DNA from: Candidatus Thiovulum stygium
Lineage (GTDB): Bacteria; Campylobacterota; Campylobacteria; Campylobacterales; Thiovulaceae
Assembly: GCA_021582295.1 (NCBI GenBank)
Contig: CP091137.1
Span: 1,444,001-1,508,000 of the forward strand
Length of the DNA stretch: 64,000 bases
Direction: 5' to 3'
In this document: positions 8,942 through 18,763 of the stretch, in pieces
Numbering within the stretch: position 1 is the first letter of the stretch
Layout: each line of letters opens with the position of its first letter
Position numbers and translations under genes: made by a program
The notes under the pieces: model-generated
What the model was told of the DNA's origin: nothing
Seen by the model: only the letters and a program-made list of their open reading frames with translations
The model's database searches: none

Positions 8942-9348
8942 TGTATTAAAATTCCTTTTATTCAGATTCAAAAGAGATTCTAACACAAAGTTCCTTTAAT
9001 TTGAAACGATATTTTTTAAGTTAAAAAACTATAAAGATACTATACATAATATATCTAAATTATAAAATAATTTATTAATTCATCAATTAAGTTTATAGTA
9101 TCTTTACCAAATATAATTTTGATTTCAAAAAGTATCTAAATCGCTTTTGAGAGTAAATCCAATGAGTCAAATGTTTTAGTTCATTTAAATATAGGTTCTA
9201 ATGAAGTTCTATTCATCTGTTATTCTCGCGAAAGCGGGAATCCAAAATAAAACTAATGTTTATTCAGAAATAGCCTTGAAAATGCTATGATAATAGATAT
9301 CTTTACTTAATATTTAAGCCAAAGATAAATATATTTAGGATAACTATT
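8942..9348. other. Intergenic region with two palindromic elements
   Basis: No gene is seen in this 407-nt stretch before guaA. It holds a perfect 12-bp inverted repeat (AAAGATACTATA at 9033-9044 and TATAGTATCTTT at 9094-9105, 49-nt A+T-rich spacer). A G+C-rich hairpin lies at 9223-9240. Promoters for the two divergent genes on its flanks must also lie here, but I cannot assign them firmly. Confidence 0.5.
9223..9240. repeat. Short G+C-rich palindrome of the CTCGCGAAAGCGGGAA type
   Basis: TTCTCGC-GAAA-GCGGGAA forms a 7-bp stem with one T-G pair and a GAAA loop, followed by TCC. In this A+T-rich window the composition stands out. Words very like it (ATTCCCGCGAAAGCGGGAAT) are scattered as short repeats in many unrelated bacterial genomes. 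Only one copy is in this window, so membership in a repeat family is inferred. Confidence 0.5.
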
Positions 9349-10893
9349 TTGATTAAAGCAGATATTATTATTTTAGATTTCGGTAGTCAATATACTCAAC
9401 TTATTGCTCGACGATTGCGAGAAGAAGAGGTTTATTGCGAAATTATGCCATATAGCGAAAGCATCGAAAATATATTAGCTAAATCGCCAAAAGGTCTTAT
9501 TTTTAGTGGTGGTCCAGCTTCTGTTTATGATCGAGATAGCTTTGAAGTAAATCGCGAAATTTATAATTTAAATTTGCCTATTTTAGGTATCTGTTACGGA
9601 ATGCAAAGAATTGCCGTCGATTTTGGTGGTGAAGTAATGAGAGCTACAAAACATGAATATGGCAAATCTGAACTTAGTTTTTATGCAAATATTGATTCAC
9701 CTTTATTTGAAGGTTGCGATATTGGTTCAATTGCTTGGATGAGTCATGGCGATCGAGTTGAAAAATTACCTAATGGCTTTGAACCTATTGCATTTACTGA
9801 AAATTCTCCATATGCTGGAATTGCTAATCGAGAAAAAAATATTTATGCTCTTCAGTTTCATCCCGAAGTGAAACACTCTGAAGAGGGCTATTTAATGTTA
9901 CGAAATTTTGCAAAACGAATTTCTGGAGTTAAAGATAAATGGAATATGGGACATTTCTCAAAAGAACAGATAGCTTTAATTAGATCAAAAGTTGGTTATG
10001 GCAAAGTTTTATCAGCTCTTTCTGGTGGAGTTGATTCTTCAGTTGTTACAGCTCTTTTATATGAAGCTATTGGAACTCAACTCGTTCCTGTTTTCGTTGA
10101 TAATGGTCTTTTACGAGAAGGCGAACGAGAAGCAGTTGAACATACTTTTAAAAATATTTTAAAAGTTCCTCTTGTTGTTGTTGATGGTCGAAAAAGATTT
10201 TTAGATGCACTAAAAAATATAACTGAACCTGAACAAAAAAGAAAAATAATCGGTAGAGTTTTTATTGAACTTTTTGATGAAGAGGCAAAAAAACATTCTG
10301 ATTTGAAGTTTTTAGCTCAAGGAACACTTTATCCCGATGTTATCGAAAGTGTTTCCGTAAAAGGTCCAAGTAAAACGATTAAATCTCATCATAATGTTGG
10401 CGGTTTGCCTGAAAAAATGAATTTAAAACTAATTGAACCACTTCGAGAACTTTTTAAAGATGAGGTACGAATTCTTGGTATTGAACTTGGTTTACCTGAA
10501 GCATTAGTTTATCGACAACCTTTTCCTGGTCCAGGATTAGCAATTCGAATTCTTGGTGAAGTTAATGAAGAATCTTTACATTTAGTTCGAAGAGCTGATG
10601 CAATATTATTAGAAGAGATAAAAAGTGCTGGTTATTATAAAAAGCTTTGGCAATCTTTTGCAGTTTTATTAAATGTCAAAAGTGTTGGAGTTCAAGGAGA
10701 TAATCGAACTTATGAAAATACAGTTGCAATTCGTGCAGTTGAATCAAGTGATGGAATGACTGCAACTTTTGCACATTTGCCACATGATTTATTAGAACGA
10801 ATTAGTCGAAGAATTATAAATGAGATTGATGGAATTAATAGAGTTGTATATGATATTAGTTCTAAACCACCTGCAACTATCGAATGGGAATAA
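9349..10893 (+). CDS. guaA: GMP synthase (glutamine-hydrolysing)
   Basis: GuaA converts XMP to GMP using ATP and glutamine. The class I glutaminase domain has the nucleophile in GICYGMQRI (Cys) and the HPEV histidine. The ATP-pyrophosphatase domain has the PP-loop [10 protein letters not shown], and the C-terminal dimerisation domain ends [10 protein letters not shown]. The 514-aa length is normal. The start is TTG at 9349 with AGGA nine bases upstream; it gives an N-terminus that aligns with the family just before [12 protein letters not shown]. Arginine is mostly CGA here (about 19 of 30 by hand count). A GATGAGGT word lies at 10459-10466, and an inverted pair follows the gene. Confidence 0.97.
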   Translation: MIKADIIILDFGSQYTQLIARRLREEEVYCEIMPYSESIENILAKSPKGLIFSGGPASVYDRDSFEVNREIYNLNLPILGICYGMQRIAVDFGGEVMRATKHEYGKSELSFYANIDSPLFEGCDIGSIAWMSHGDRVEKLPNGFEPIAFTENSPYAGIANREKNIYALQFHPEVKHSEEGYLMLRNFAKRISGVKDKWNMGHFSKEQIALIRSKVGYGKVLSALSGGVDSSVVTALLYEAIGTQLVPVFVDNGLLREGEREAVEHTFKNILKVPLVVVDGRKRFLDALKNITEPEQKRKIIGRVFIELFDEEAKKHSDLKFLAQGTLYPDVIESVSVKGPSKTIKSHHNVGGLPEKMNLKLIEPLRELFKDEVRILGIELGLPEALVYRQPFPGPGLAIRILGEVNEESLHLVRRADAILLEEIKSAGYYKKLWQSFAVLLNVKSVGVQGDNRTYENTVAIRAVESSDGMTATFAHLPHDLLERISRRIINEIDGINRVVYDISSKPPATIEWE

Positions 10894-10916
10894 AATATAT
10901 TCTTAATTAAATTTGC

Positions 10917-10949
10917 GATGAGGTTTTGATTTATTAAATCGACCTCATC
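10917..10949 (+). terminator. Hairpin after guaA made of an inverted GATGAGGT pair
   Basis: GATGAGGT (10917-10924) and ACCTCATC (10942-10949) form the outer stem, with GATTT and AAATC as an inner stem around ATT. It starts 24 nt past the guaA stop. No T-run follows, so it may act as a terminator only weakly. The stem word is the octamer repeated throughout the window. Confidence 0.6.
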
Positions 10950-11093
10950 AAATAAAACTATCTAAATTTAAATTACTACTTTTTCTTTCTCATTCTTTCT
11001 CAATTTTGACCAGAATATCCATTTTAATTATGTTTTGATAATATTTTAAACGATATAGATAAATATCAATTTAATGATGAGGTGCAAAAATAG

Positions 11094-12440
11094 ATGAGTG
11101 GTAATAAATTATTTGGAACTGATGGCATTAGAGGAAAAGCTGGAAAATTTTTAACAGCTTCAATGGCTCTAAGAGTAGCTATGGCTGCAGGTATATTTTT
11201 TAAACGAGAACAAAAAACAGGCAAAATTTTGCTCGGTAAAGATACTCGTTTAAGTGGTTACATGATTGAAGATGCTATTGTTAGCGGTTTAACTGCCGTC
11301 GGTTACGATGTTTTGCAAATTGGTCCAATGCCAACTCCTGCTATTGCCTTTTTAACTGAAGATATGCGATGTGATGCTGGAATTATGATCAGTGCTTCAC
11401 ATAACTATTTTAGTGATAATGGCATTAAATTTTTCGATTCTATGGGTAATAAATTATCTGAAGAACTTGAAAAAGAGATCGAACGAATATATTTCGATGA
11501 AGAGTTAATCGAAAATAATCAACAAACTGCTGACAAAATTGGTTCTTCAAAACGAATTGATGATGTTATAGGAAGATATATAGTTCATTTGAAACATTCG
11601 TTTCCAAAAAGATTAACTTTAAGAGGTTTACGAGTAATTCTTGATACCGCAAATGGTGCAGGTTATAAAGTTGGTCCTACTGTTTTTGAAGAGCTAGGTG
11701 CTGAAGTTATAACTATTAATAAATCGCCAAATGGTCATAATATTAATGATAATTGTGGAGCTGTTTATCCGCAACAGTTAGCCTTCGAAGTTAAAAAATA
11801 TCGAGCTGATATTGGTCTCGCACTTGATGGCGATGCCGATCGTGTTGTTATAGTTGATGAAAATGGTGAAACAATTCATGGCGATCATCTCATCGGAGCT
11901 TTAGCAAAATATTTACATAATGAAAATATGCTTTCGAGCGATTCTGTTGTTGTAACTCTAATGAGTAATAGTGCATTAGAAGAATTCCTAATAAATATGA
12001 ATCTTAAATTATATCGTTCAAATGTTGGTGATAAATATGTTCTTGAAACTATGCAAAAAAATGAGTCAAATTTTGGTGGAGAACAAAGTGGTCATATTGT
12101 AATTTCTGATTTTGCAAAAACTGGAGATGGACTATTAACAGGTTTGCAAATTTTAGCCTATATTATAAAAACTGGCGAAAAAGCTAGTAAATTATTAAGA
12201 CCTTTTGTTTTACATCCTCAACTAAATGAGAATATAAAAATCTCTAAAAAAATTCAACTGGATAAAATTTCTGGCTTTAAAGAGATAATTTCAAAAATTG
12301 AAAGTTATGGAATTCGTCATCTTGTGCGATATTCTGGAACTGAAAATTTATTGAGAATTTTACTTGAAGGTTCAGATCGAACAATTCTTGAAACTGAAAT
12401 GGACGAATTAAAAACTTTTTTGTATTCAAATCTAACTTAA
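11094..12440 (+). CDS. glmM: Phosphoglucosamine mutase
   Basis: GlmM converts glucosamine-6-phosphate to glucosamine-1-phosphate for UDP-GlcNAc; GlmS (46687-48522) makes its substrate. The 448-aa protein has all four alpha-phosphohexomutase sites. These are the phosphoserine loop [12 protein letters not shown], the metal loop DGDADR, the sugar loop GEQSGH, and the phosphate site [19 protein letters not shown] at the N-terminus is the GlmM signature. A GATGAGGT word at 11076-11083 lies 10 nt before the ATG, and its GAGG can serve as the Shine-Dalgarno site, so here the repeat seems to double as a translation signal. Confidence 0.96.
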   Translation: MSGNKLFGTDGIRGKAGKFLTASMALRVAMAAGIFFKREQKTGKILLGKDTRLSGYMIEDAIVSGLTAVGYDVLQIGPMPTPAIAFLTEDMRCDAGIMISASHNYFSDNGIKFFDSMGNKLSEELEKEIERIYFDEELIENNQQTADKIGSSKRIDDVIGRYIVHLKHSFPKRLTLRGLRVILDTANGAGYKVGPTVFEELGAEVITINKSPNGHNINDNCGAVYPQQLAFEVKKYRADIGLALDGDADRVVIVDENGETIHGDHLIGALAKYLHNENMLSSDSVVVTLMSNSALEEFLINMNLKLYRSNVGDKYVLETMQKNESNFGGEQSGHIVISDFAKTGDGLLTGLQILAYIIKTGEKASKLLRPFVLHPQLNENIKISKKIQLDKISGFKEIISKIESYGIRHLVRYSGTENLLRILLEGSDRTILETEMDELKTFLYSNLT

Positions 12441-12453
12441 GTTATATTTATCA

Positions 12454-12849
12454 ATGAAATCATTAATAAATTTTATAAAAGATCATGGTTTAAAAGTTAC
12501 TCCACAACGAGTAGCAATGATAAAAACAATAAAAGCAAATGGACATATAAATATTGATGATTTATATAAAAATATAAAAGATGAATTTCCAGCAATTTCA
12601 TTAGCAACACTTTATAAAAATATTATTCAATTTATAGAAAAAGGGTTAATTCGCGAAATTGCGATACCAAATCATAAAACTCAATATGAGTTAAAATATA
12701 GCGAACATGCACATTTTATATGTAAAAAATGTAATTTAGTTCGTGATTTAAAATTTGGCGATGAGGTCGAACTAAAATTAAATATATCTATTGAAAATAT
12801 AGAAAATATATCGATAAATATATATGGCGATTGTTGTAAAAATATATAG
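12454..12849 (+). CDS. Fur-family metal-responsive repressor
   Basis: A 131-aa winged-helix protein of the Fur/PerR family. The N-terminal DNA-binding part reads GLKVTPQRVAMIKTI and ISLATLYKNIIQFIEKGLI. The dimerisation part has HAHFICKKC, holding the usual metal-binding His and a CxxC. The second cysteine pair near the end is reduced to adjacent cysteines (GDCCKN), where CxxC is usual, so the structural zinc site may be altered. I cannot tell Fur from PerR. It lies 13 nt after glmM and 8 nt before the aminotransferase, probably in one transcript. It holds a GATGAGGT word at 12760-12767. Confidence 0.85.
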   Translation: MKSLINFIKDHGLKVTPQRVAMIKTIKANGHINIDDLYKNIKDEFPAISLATLYKNIIQFIEKGLIREIAIPNHKTQYELKYSEHAHFICKKCNLVRDLKFGDEVELKLNISIENIENISINIYGDCCKNI

Positions 12850-12857
12850 GAGCTTAT

Positions 12858-13991
12858 ATGAAATTTGAAAAATATCCATTTGAGAAGTTACGAGAACTTT
12901 TAGTAAATGCGAAACCAAACAGCAATAAAAAAAGTATCGATTTAACGATAGGTGAACCACAATTTGAGACACCGCTAATTATACAAAACAGGCTAAAAGA
13001 ATCAACTGGTTTATTGAAAAAATATCCAAAAAGTGCTGGTGAAGAAGCAGTTCGAGAATCAATGATAAATTTTGTTTCGCGAAGATTTGGTGTAAAGCTC
13101 GATTCAAGTGAGTTGATTCCAACTTTTGGAACTCGAGAAGTGCTTTTTAATTTTCCACAATATTATCTATTTAATAAAAAAAGCCCTAAAATAGCTTTCA
13201 CAAATCCTTTTTATCAAATTTATGAAGGTTCGGCCATCGCTTCAAGAGCTGAAATTTATCATATAAATTTAGAACCTGAAAATTATTTCAAACCAAAAAT
13301 CGTTGAAAACGAACTTTCAAATGTTGATCTCGTAATTATTAATTTTCCAAATAATCCAACTGCTTCAAATTTAACTCGAGATGAGTTTAAATATTTAATT
13401 AAACTTTCGCAAAAATATAATTTTGTTTTAATAAATGATGAGTGTTATTCTGAAATATATATAGATACAAAACCGCTTTCAATTTTAGAAGTTGCTCAAG
13501 AAATGGGCATTTCTGATTTTAAAAATATTTTAGCGATTAATTCAATTTCAAAAAGATCGTCAGCTCCCGGTTTGCGAAGCGGTTTTATCGCTGGTGATCG
13601 CGAGATTTTACGAGGTTATGGACAATATCGAACTTATTTGGGAACTGCGATTCCGTTGCCTTTGCAAATGGCAAGTATCGAGGCTTGGAACGACGATTTT
13701 TATGCCGAAAATATCAGGGCTGTTTATAAAAAGAATTTAGAATTAGCAAGTAATATTCTAAATATTCAAACTGATTTTACTTTTTATTTATGGTTGCCAG
13801 TTAAAAATGATCTTGAAATAACTATAAAATTATATATTGAAGAAAACTTAAAAGTTCTTCCTGGGCGATATCTTGGTCGAAATGGTGCAGGTGAAAATTA
13901 TATTCGAGTTGCACTTGTTGAATCTAGCGATAAAGTTTTAGAAGCTTTAAATATTTTGAAAAAATATAAAGAGATTGGAGAAATTTTATAA
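12858..13991 (+). CDS. PLP aminotransferase, probable succinyldiaminopimelate transaminase (DapC type)
   Basis: A class I/II fold-type I aminotransferase of 377 aa. The substrate-binding NFPNNPTASNLT, the cofactor-stacking NDECYSEIY, and the lysine motif NSISKRSSAPGLRSG (Lys forms the Schiff base) are present, with the arginine that binds the carboxylate near NYIRVAL. Enzymes of this subfamily in Campylobacterota are annotated as DapC in lysine and peptidoglycan synthesis; the assignment rests on resemblance alone. The start has GGAG seven bases upstream. The stop at 13991 directly abuts the ATG of the nitrilase gene. Confidence 0.8.
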   Translation: MKFEKYPFEKLRELLVNAKPNSNKKSIDLTIGEPQFETPLIIQNRLKESTGLLKKYPKSAGEEAVRESMINFVSRRFGVKLDSSELIPTFGTREVLFNFPQYYLFNKKSPKIAFTNPFYQIYEGSAIASRAEIYHINLEPENYFKPKIVENELSNVDLVIINFPNNPTASNLTRDEFKYLIKLSQKYNFVLINDECYSEIYIDTKPLSILEVAQEMGISDFKNILAINSISKRSSAPGLRSGFIAGDREILRGYGQYRTYLGTAIPLPLQMASIEAWNDDFYAENIRAVYKKNLELASNILNIQTDFTFYLWLPVKNDLEITIKLYIEENLKVLPGRYLGRNGAGENYIRVALVESSDKVLEALNILKKYKEIGEIL

Positions 13992-14768
13992 ATGAAAATA
14001 GCCTCTATTAATTTAAATATAGTTGATTCAGAACCTAGAATTAATTTCGATAATATAAAAAAAATAGTTCAAAATTTAGATAAAACTTTAGATTTTATTC
14101 TTTTACCTGAATTATGGAATTCTGGTTATATTCAAGAAGATTGGATTAAAATTGCTCCAAGAAATATAATTGTTCTTGATAAAATGAAAAATTTAGCGAA
14201 AGAAATTTCGATTGGTTTCGGTTTTTCGATGCTTTGGATTGATGAAAATAGCAATAAAATGAGTAATAGATTTTTTGCTATTGATAAAAATGGAATAGAA
14301 TTACCTTTTTATGATAAAGTTCATCTTTTTACTCCAATGAAAGAAAATATTTATTTAAATAGTGGCAAGAATATAAATATTTTTAATATATCTGAATTTA
14401 CTGCTTCTGCAACTATTTGCTATGACTTAAGATTTCCTGAACAATATCGAAAATTGGCTCTTATGGGAGTTAATCTGTTTTTGGTTTCCGCTGAATGGCC
14501 AAAACCTCGTTGTGAAACTCTTTTGATATTGGCAAAAGCACGAGCAATTGAAAATCAAGCTTTTTTAGTTTTGTCTAATCGAATTGGAAAAGATAAAAAT
14601 GGTGTTGAATATTGTGGAGGTTCAACTATTATTTATCCCGATGGAACCGCTATATTTTCAGAAAATGAAAATGGCATAGTAATTAATAATATTAATATGA
14701 ATGATATTATAAAAGCAAAGAAATTTATTAACCCACTTTTAGAGAGAGTTTCTGGAGTTGATTTTTAG
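13992..14768 (+). CDS. Nitrilase-family carbon-nitrogen hydrolase (omega-amidase like)
   Basis: A 258-aa member of the nitrilase superfamily. The triad is visible: Glu in LLPELWNSGY, Lys in YDKVHLF, and Cys in ATICYDLRFPEQYR. The pattern LFT near the lysine and RFPE after the cysteine resembles omega-amidases (Nit2), which open alpha-keto acid amides left by glutamine transaminases. This would suit a gene adjoining an aminotransferase, but the substrate is unproven. It has no signal peptide and is intact. Confidence 0.85.
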   Translation: MKIASINLNIVDSEPRINFDNIKKIVQNLDKTLDFILLPELWNSGYIQEDWIKIAPRNIIVLDKMKNLAKEISIGFGFSMLWIDENSNKMSNRFFAIDKNGIELPFYDKVHLFTPMKENIYLNSGKNINIFNISEFTASATICYDLRFPEQYRKLALMGVNLFLVSAEWPKPRCETLLILAKARAIENQAFLVLSNRIGKDKNGVEYCGGSTIIYPDGTAIFSENENGIVINNINMNDIIKAKKFINPLLERVSGVDF

Positions 14769-14817
14769 AATATTTTGGTAGAATTGTTAAGTAATATAAT
14801 TCTCTGAAAGTTTAAAA

Positions 14818-15390
14818 ATGAAAAAACTTTTTCTTATAATTGGCGCTCCAGGCTCTGGCAAAACAACTGATGCTGAAAGAATAGCTTCTCGAAATAGCGA
14901 TAAAATCGCTCATTATTCAACAGGCAATCTTCTTCGTGATGAGGTTACAAGTGGATCAGTATTAGGCGAACTTATCAACTCGTTTGTATCTAAAGGTCTT
15001 TTATGTCCTCTTGATATTGTTATAAATACAGTTATAAAAGCTATTAAAAATTCATCTCATGATGTTATTTTAATTGATGGGTTTCCTCGAAGTGAAGAAC
15101 AAATGAACTCTCTTGATCAAATTTTATTAAATGAAACTGATATCGTTTTAAGTTCCGTTATCGAAGTTGTTGTTTCTGAAAAAACTGCTCAAGATAGAGT
15201 TCTTGGTAGAGCAAGAGGTGATGACGATAAAATCGAAGTCTTTAATAATAGAATGAGAGTTTATATTGAACCTCTTATTGCTATTCAGAATTTTTATGAA
15301 AATAAAAATTTACTTAAAAAAATTAGTGGTGAAGCTTCTATTAATGAAATAGTTGCTGAAATGACAACTTTTATTCTTTTAAAAATTTAA
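14818..15390 (+). CDS. adk: Adenylate kinase
   Basis: Adk balances ATP, ADP and AMP. The 190-aa protein is of the short form without a zinc or LID insertion. It has the P-loop [16 protein letters not shown], the AMP site [11 protein letters not shown] and [10 protein letters not shown], and the LID arginines in [11 protein letters not shown]. The ATG lies 49 nt after the nitrilase stop. A GATGAGGT word falls in RDEV at 14938-14945. No oddity is seen. Confidence 0.93.
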   Translation: MKKLFLIIGAPGSGKTTDAERIASRNSDKIAHYSTGNLLRDEVTSGSVLGELINSFVSKGLLCPLDIVINTVIKAIKNSSHDVILIDGFPRSEEQMNSLDQILLNETDIVLSSVIEVVVSEKTAQDRVLGRARGDDDKIEVFNNRMRVYIEPLIAIQNFYENKNLLKKISGEASINEIVAEMTTFILLKI

Positions 15391-15505
15391 ATTTTTAGAT
15401 GGTCAAGAGATGCAAACTTTGATTAAAAACTATTCAGTGATTTTAAGAAGCTATATAGCAACTATTTTAAATAGTTTAGCTTTGATATAATCTCAATATA
15501 CATCT

Positions 15506-15568
15506 CAAGAGTGTTCATTATTGCAGGAAAAAATATAAAATGCTTCGATATAAAAGAACACACTCTTG
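15506..15568. promoter_or_regulatory. Inverted repeat upstream of the first chemoreceptor gene
   Basis: CAAGAGTGTTC (15506-15516) pairs with GAACACACTCTTG (15556-15568): nine base pairs, a two-base asymmetry, then three more. The spacer is 39 nt. It lies 116 nt past adk and 88 nt before the chemoreceptor ATG. It might be a terminator, a leader structure or an operator; no T-run follows. Confidence 0.4.
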
Positions 15569-15655
15569 TGAATGTAATATAATTATTTCAGATGAATTTA
15601 AAAATACGATCATAGATTAGACTATGATTGACTATATTTAGAAAGGCAGTAGTAA

Positions 15656-17017
15656 ATGACACAAGAAGAGAAGAAAATAGCTGAACTTGAAGAAGAAATT
15701 AAATTTTATCATCAAGCAATTCTTAATGATGCTGGAATTCCTGTAATTCTTTTTAAAAATGGACAAATACTTTTTATTAGTAGTGAAGCTGAAAATTATC
15801 GATTAGATCGATATCAAAGTGTTATGCTTTCTGGTTCTGAAGAGATTATAGCAGATAGATTTTCGGCAAAAATCTTTGAACGAAAAATAAAAATGGGAGG
15901 AGGTTATAGACTCTTTGAAATTAACATTAATGATAGTTCAAAAAATAAGGGTGGTGATACTACAACTACTGATGAAGAAAAAATAGAAAAAATAAAATAT
16001 ATTCGACAAAATACAATTGCTGTATCACTTGATAATGCTCAAACTTTATTGTCTAATTTATTAAAAGATATGACATTTTTAGTTGAAGAAGCTCAATCAA
16101 CAGCAACAAGTTCAACTGATGGTTTGAAAAGTATCGATAGAATATATAAAGAGACTATGATGCTTGGTAGCAATGTCTCTGAATCTGTTGTAATTATGGA
16201 TACTCTTACAAAGAGTAGTATTAATATTAAAGATGTCTTGGGTTTAATTGATGATGTCGCAGATCAAACAAATCTTTTAGCACTTAATGCCGCAATCGAA
16301 GCAGCTCGTGCTGGAATTCATGGCAAAGGTTTCGCAGTTGTTGCTGAACAAATTAGAAATTTAGCTGAAAAAACTCAAAAAGCTACTCAAGAAATTAATA
16401 ATGTAATTACTGCAATGACTCGAGATATCGGAGTTTCTAAAACAAAAACTGGAAATATTAATGAACTTGTTACTACTATTAAAACAGATGTAACAACTGT
16501 TCGAGATTTAATTACAGAATTTAAAGGTAATAGTACACGAACATTATTTAAAGCAAAAGATCTTAGTTATCATATATTTGCAGAGTTAGCAAAATTTGAT
16601 CATGTTATATTTAAAAATAGTTTATATTCTCATTTTCTTGGCGAACATACTGATTTTAAACATACAGATCATTTTAGTTGTCGTCTCGGTCAATGGTATT
16701 ATCATGGTCTCGGTCGAGAACAATTTACAAATACAGAATCTTTTAGACATCTTGAACTTCCACATTCTATTGTTCATACAGAGGCAAAAATTATTAGTGA
16801 ACTTTTAGATAAAAGTGAAAAACCTACTATTGATGAGGTATTAATTCACTTTTTAAATATTGAAGAATCATCTAAAGATGTTTTTACTCTTCTTGATAAA
16901 ATTGTTATTGAAAAATCTAAAGAGACCGTTAGTGATGCTGTTGATTTACTTTTTGCAGATTCAAGACCAATTAAAGCTAAAAATAAAAATAAAAGCGGAA
17001 ATAAAGGATTCGTGTGA
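15656..17017 (+). CDS. Soluble methyl-accepting chemotaxis protein with CZB domain (first of a pair)
   Basis: A 453-aa cytoplasmic chemoreceptor without membrane segments. The N-terminal part (about residues 15-90: [20 protein letters not shown]) resembles a small PAS-like sensor. The signalling hairpin tip is near [18 protein letters not shown] and [19 protein letters not shown], the CheA/CheW contact region. The C-terminal CZB zinc-binding domain has its ligands in [25 protein letters not shown] and LPHSIVH. Proteins such as TlpD of Helicobacter combine a receptor hub with CZB and sense oxidants or energy state; the stimulus here is unknown. AAGG precedes the start. A related receptor follows 330 nt later. 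Confidence 0.88.
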   Translation: MTQEEKKIAELEEEIKFYHQAILNDAGIPVILFKNGQILFISSEAENYRLDRYQSVMLSGSEEIIADRFSAKIFERKIKMGGGYRLFEININDSSKNKGGDTTTTDEEKIEKIKYIRQNTIAVSLDNAQTLLSNLLKDMTFLVEEAQSTATSSTDGLKSIDRIYKETMMLGSNVSESVVIMDTLTKSSINIKDVLGLIDDVADQTNLLALNAAIEAARAGIHGKGFAVVAEQIRNLAEKTQKATQEINNVITAMTRDIGVSKTKTGNINELVTTIKTDVTTVRDLITEFKGNSTRTLFKAKDLSYHIFAELAKFDHVIFKNSLYSHFLGEHTDFKHTDHFSCRLGQWYYHGLGREQFTNTESFRHLELPHSIVHTEAKIISELLDKSEKPTIDEVLIHFLNIEESSKDVFTLLDKIVIEKSKETVSDAVDLLFADSRPIKAKNKNKSGNKGFV

Positions 17018-17030
17018 AATTTATAAAAAC

Positions 17031-17054
17031 AGACTTTAATAAAGAGTCTATTTT
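17031..17054 (+). terminator. Weak hairpin after the first chemoreceptor gene
   Basis: AGACT and AGTCT flank a 9-nt A+T-rich loop, followed by ATTTTAAAT. It begins 14 nt past the stop. The stem is short, so this is a weak candidate. The rest of the 17018-17347 gap shows no gene; promoter elements for the next receptor must lie in it but I cannot assign them. Confidence 0.35.
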
Positions 17055-17347
17055 AAATATATAACTTATGCTCTCTTAAGTTTTAATATAGTTCTATTTT
17101 CTATAAATGGAACTTTAACAGAGAGTTTAGATACTTTTGGCTGGGTTATGGATACTAATATTTTTAATTTTGAAACAAAAAGATAAAACAAAATTTATAT
17201 CTGTCAGTAATTTTTAAGTAGCGGGTTTTTTACATATCATTTCGATAAAATACGAATATGCAAATTCTTTATCTCAAAAATCTAAAAAATATGAGAAATT
17301 GGAATTTGCTCTATTATCTCTAAGACATAAAAAAAGGAAAAAGATAA

Positions 17348-18475
17348 ATGGGTTTTTTTAGTTCTGGATCTAGTTCTAATTATGAAGAACTAATTCGCGA
17401 AAATGAGGGTTTAAAACATAAACTCCGAAGTAGTGAAGATGAAATTTCTAAACTTCGAAGTGAAAACGATAGATTAGAAAAAAGAATTAACACAAAAGGT
17501 GAAACTTTTCAAGATATGATTGTTTCACTTGTTGAAGGTCAAAATTTTAATCTTAATGAATCACTTACTGACATGAAAGATAGACTTGGCGAAAGTGTCG
17601 AAATGGCTACTAAAGTTCTTAAAGAGTCTCTTTCGATTAAAGATAGTTCTATTGATGCAAGTGATAGTATTGAACAAATTACAAGTAATATGTCTGGTCT
17701 TGTTGAATTATCAAATGATTCTAATAGTTCAATTGAAAGTTTATCAAGTCGAGCAACTGAAATTAATTCTATTATTTCGTTAATTAAAGATATTGCAGAA
17801 CAGACAAATTTACTTGCTTTAAATGCTGCAATTGAAGCTGCTCGAGCTGGAGAACATGGTCGAGGTTTCGCAGTTGTTGCTGACGAGGTTAGAAAACTTG
17901 CTGATCGAACTCAAAAAGCTATTGGTGAAATTTCTATTGTTATTCAAGCAATTCAACAAGAAATTCAAGATATTACAGGAAAATCTGAAAGTATGTTGGC
18001 TAATATAAATACTGCTACTGAAAAAGTTCAAAGTCTTGATACTATTTTGGCAACAGCTATAAATTATGCTACTGAAATATCAGAAACTCAAAATATAGTA
18101 AGAAATCAAATTTTTGCAAGTCTTGTCAAAGCTGAACATCTTCAATATAAAGTATTTGCATATCAAGCTATGTATGGTCATTCACATATGAAACATATTG
18201 AAACTTATAGTCATTGCACACTTGGAACTTGGATGAATAATGATACTACTCGAAAAGAGTTCTCAAAATCAACTTCTTTTTCAAGATTAGAATCACCTCA
18301 TCGACAACTTCATGATATTCTCGATAAAATCGCTGAATTAACAAAAGAACATAAACCTAATAAACAATTTACTTCACTTTCTCGAGAACTTGAAAGTTCT
18401 ACTTCTCTTGTATTCGAAACTCTTAATAAAGTTATGGACGAGCGAGAAAAACAGATAGAAAATGATCTCGCTTAA
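17348..18475 (+). CDS. Soluble TlpD-like chemoreceptor with CZB domain (second of a pair)
   Basis: A 375-aa cytoplasmic receptor. Residues about 12-50 are a charged coiled coil ([20 protein letters not shown]). The signalling tip reads [18 protein letters not shown] and [19 protein letters not shown]. The CZB domain carries [25 protein letters not shown] and SPHRQLHD. There is no membrane segment and no PAS domain, so the layout matches TlpD. AAAGGAAAAAG precedes the start. It and the upstream gene share the same core but differ at the N-terminus, as after duplication and exchange of the sensor part. The last 14 nt overlap a small gene in another frame. Confidence 0.9.
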   Translation: MGFFSSGSSSNYEELIRENEGLKHKLRSSEDEISKLRSENDRLEKRINTKGETFQDMIVSLVEGQNFNLNESLTDMKDRLGESVEMATKVLKESLSIKDSSIDASDSIEQITSNMSGLVELSNDSNSSIESLSSRATEINSIISLIKDIAEQTNLLALNAAIEAARAGEHGRGFAVVADEVRKLADRTQKAIGEISIVIQAIQQEIQDITGKSESMLANINTATEKVQSLDTILATAINYATEISETQNIVRNQIFASLVKAEHLQYKVFAYQAMYGHSHMKHIETYSHCTLGTWMNNDTTRKEFSKSTSFSRLESPHRQLHDILDKIAELTKEHKPNKQFTSLSRELESSTSLVFETLNKVMDEREKQIENDLA

Positions 18476-18716
18476 CGACGACGAAGAGCTTCTTCTTGAA
18501 AGAGTTTTAATTTTGGCTATTTATAAAAAAGATATAAAAGTTTCGATTAATACATTATTAAATGAATTAACAGAAACAGGAGTATTTAAAAATCTAGCTG
18601 AAAGTAAAATATATTTAAAATCTATTAAAAAAAAAGGGTTTTTTAAAAATGGATCTTTTACACTACTTGGTTTAGAAAGAGTTGAAGAAGCCTTAAGTTT
18701 TTTAAAGCTTAAATAA
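18462..18716 (+). CDS. Small protein overlapping the chemoreceptor end, unknown
   Basis: An 84-aa frame that starts 14 nt inside the end of the chemoreceptor gene. It is acidic at the start ([20 protein letters not shown]) and basic later, with [20 protein letters not shown] resembling the wing of a small winged-helix fold. A run of nine A at about 18622-18630 lies within it. No ribosome site is obvious, so it may depend on translation of the receptor. I do not recognise the family. Support is moderate: the frame is open to just before a good terminator and uses the local codon style. Confidence 0.5.
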   Translation: MISLNDDEELLLERVLILAIYKKDIKVSINTLLNELTETGVFKNLAESKIYLKSIKKKGFFKNGSFTLLGLERVEEALSFLKLK

Positions 18717-18726
18717 TTTAAATTAT

Positions 18727-18752
18727 AAGTTCCTACAAAATTGTAGGAGCTT
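18727..18752. terminator. Bidirectional terminator
   Basis: TCCTACAA and TTGTAGGA form a perfect 8-bp stem around AA, extended outward by AAG and CTT. A-rich and T-rich tracts lie on the two sides. It sits between the convergent ends of the small gene (18716) and the restriction enzyme (18764), so it can serve both. Confidence 0.8.
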
Positions 18753-18763
18753 ATTTATAATAT

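Noticed and set aside
8942-8986. Longer N-terminus of the coiled-coil protein from 8986
   Set aside because: The extra 15 residues have no ribosome site; AAGGAA lies before the ATG at 8941.
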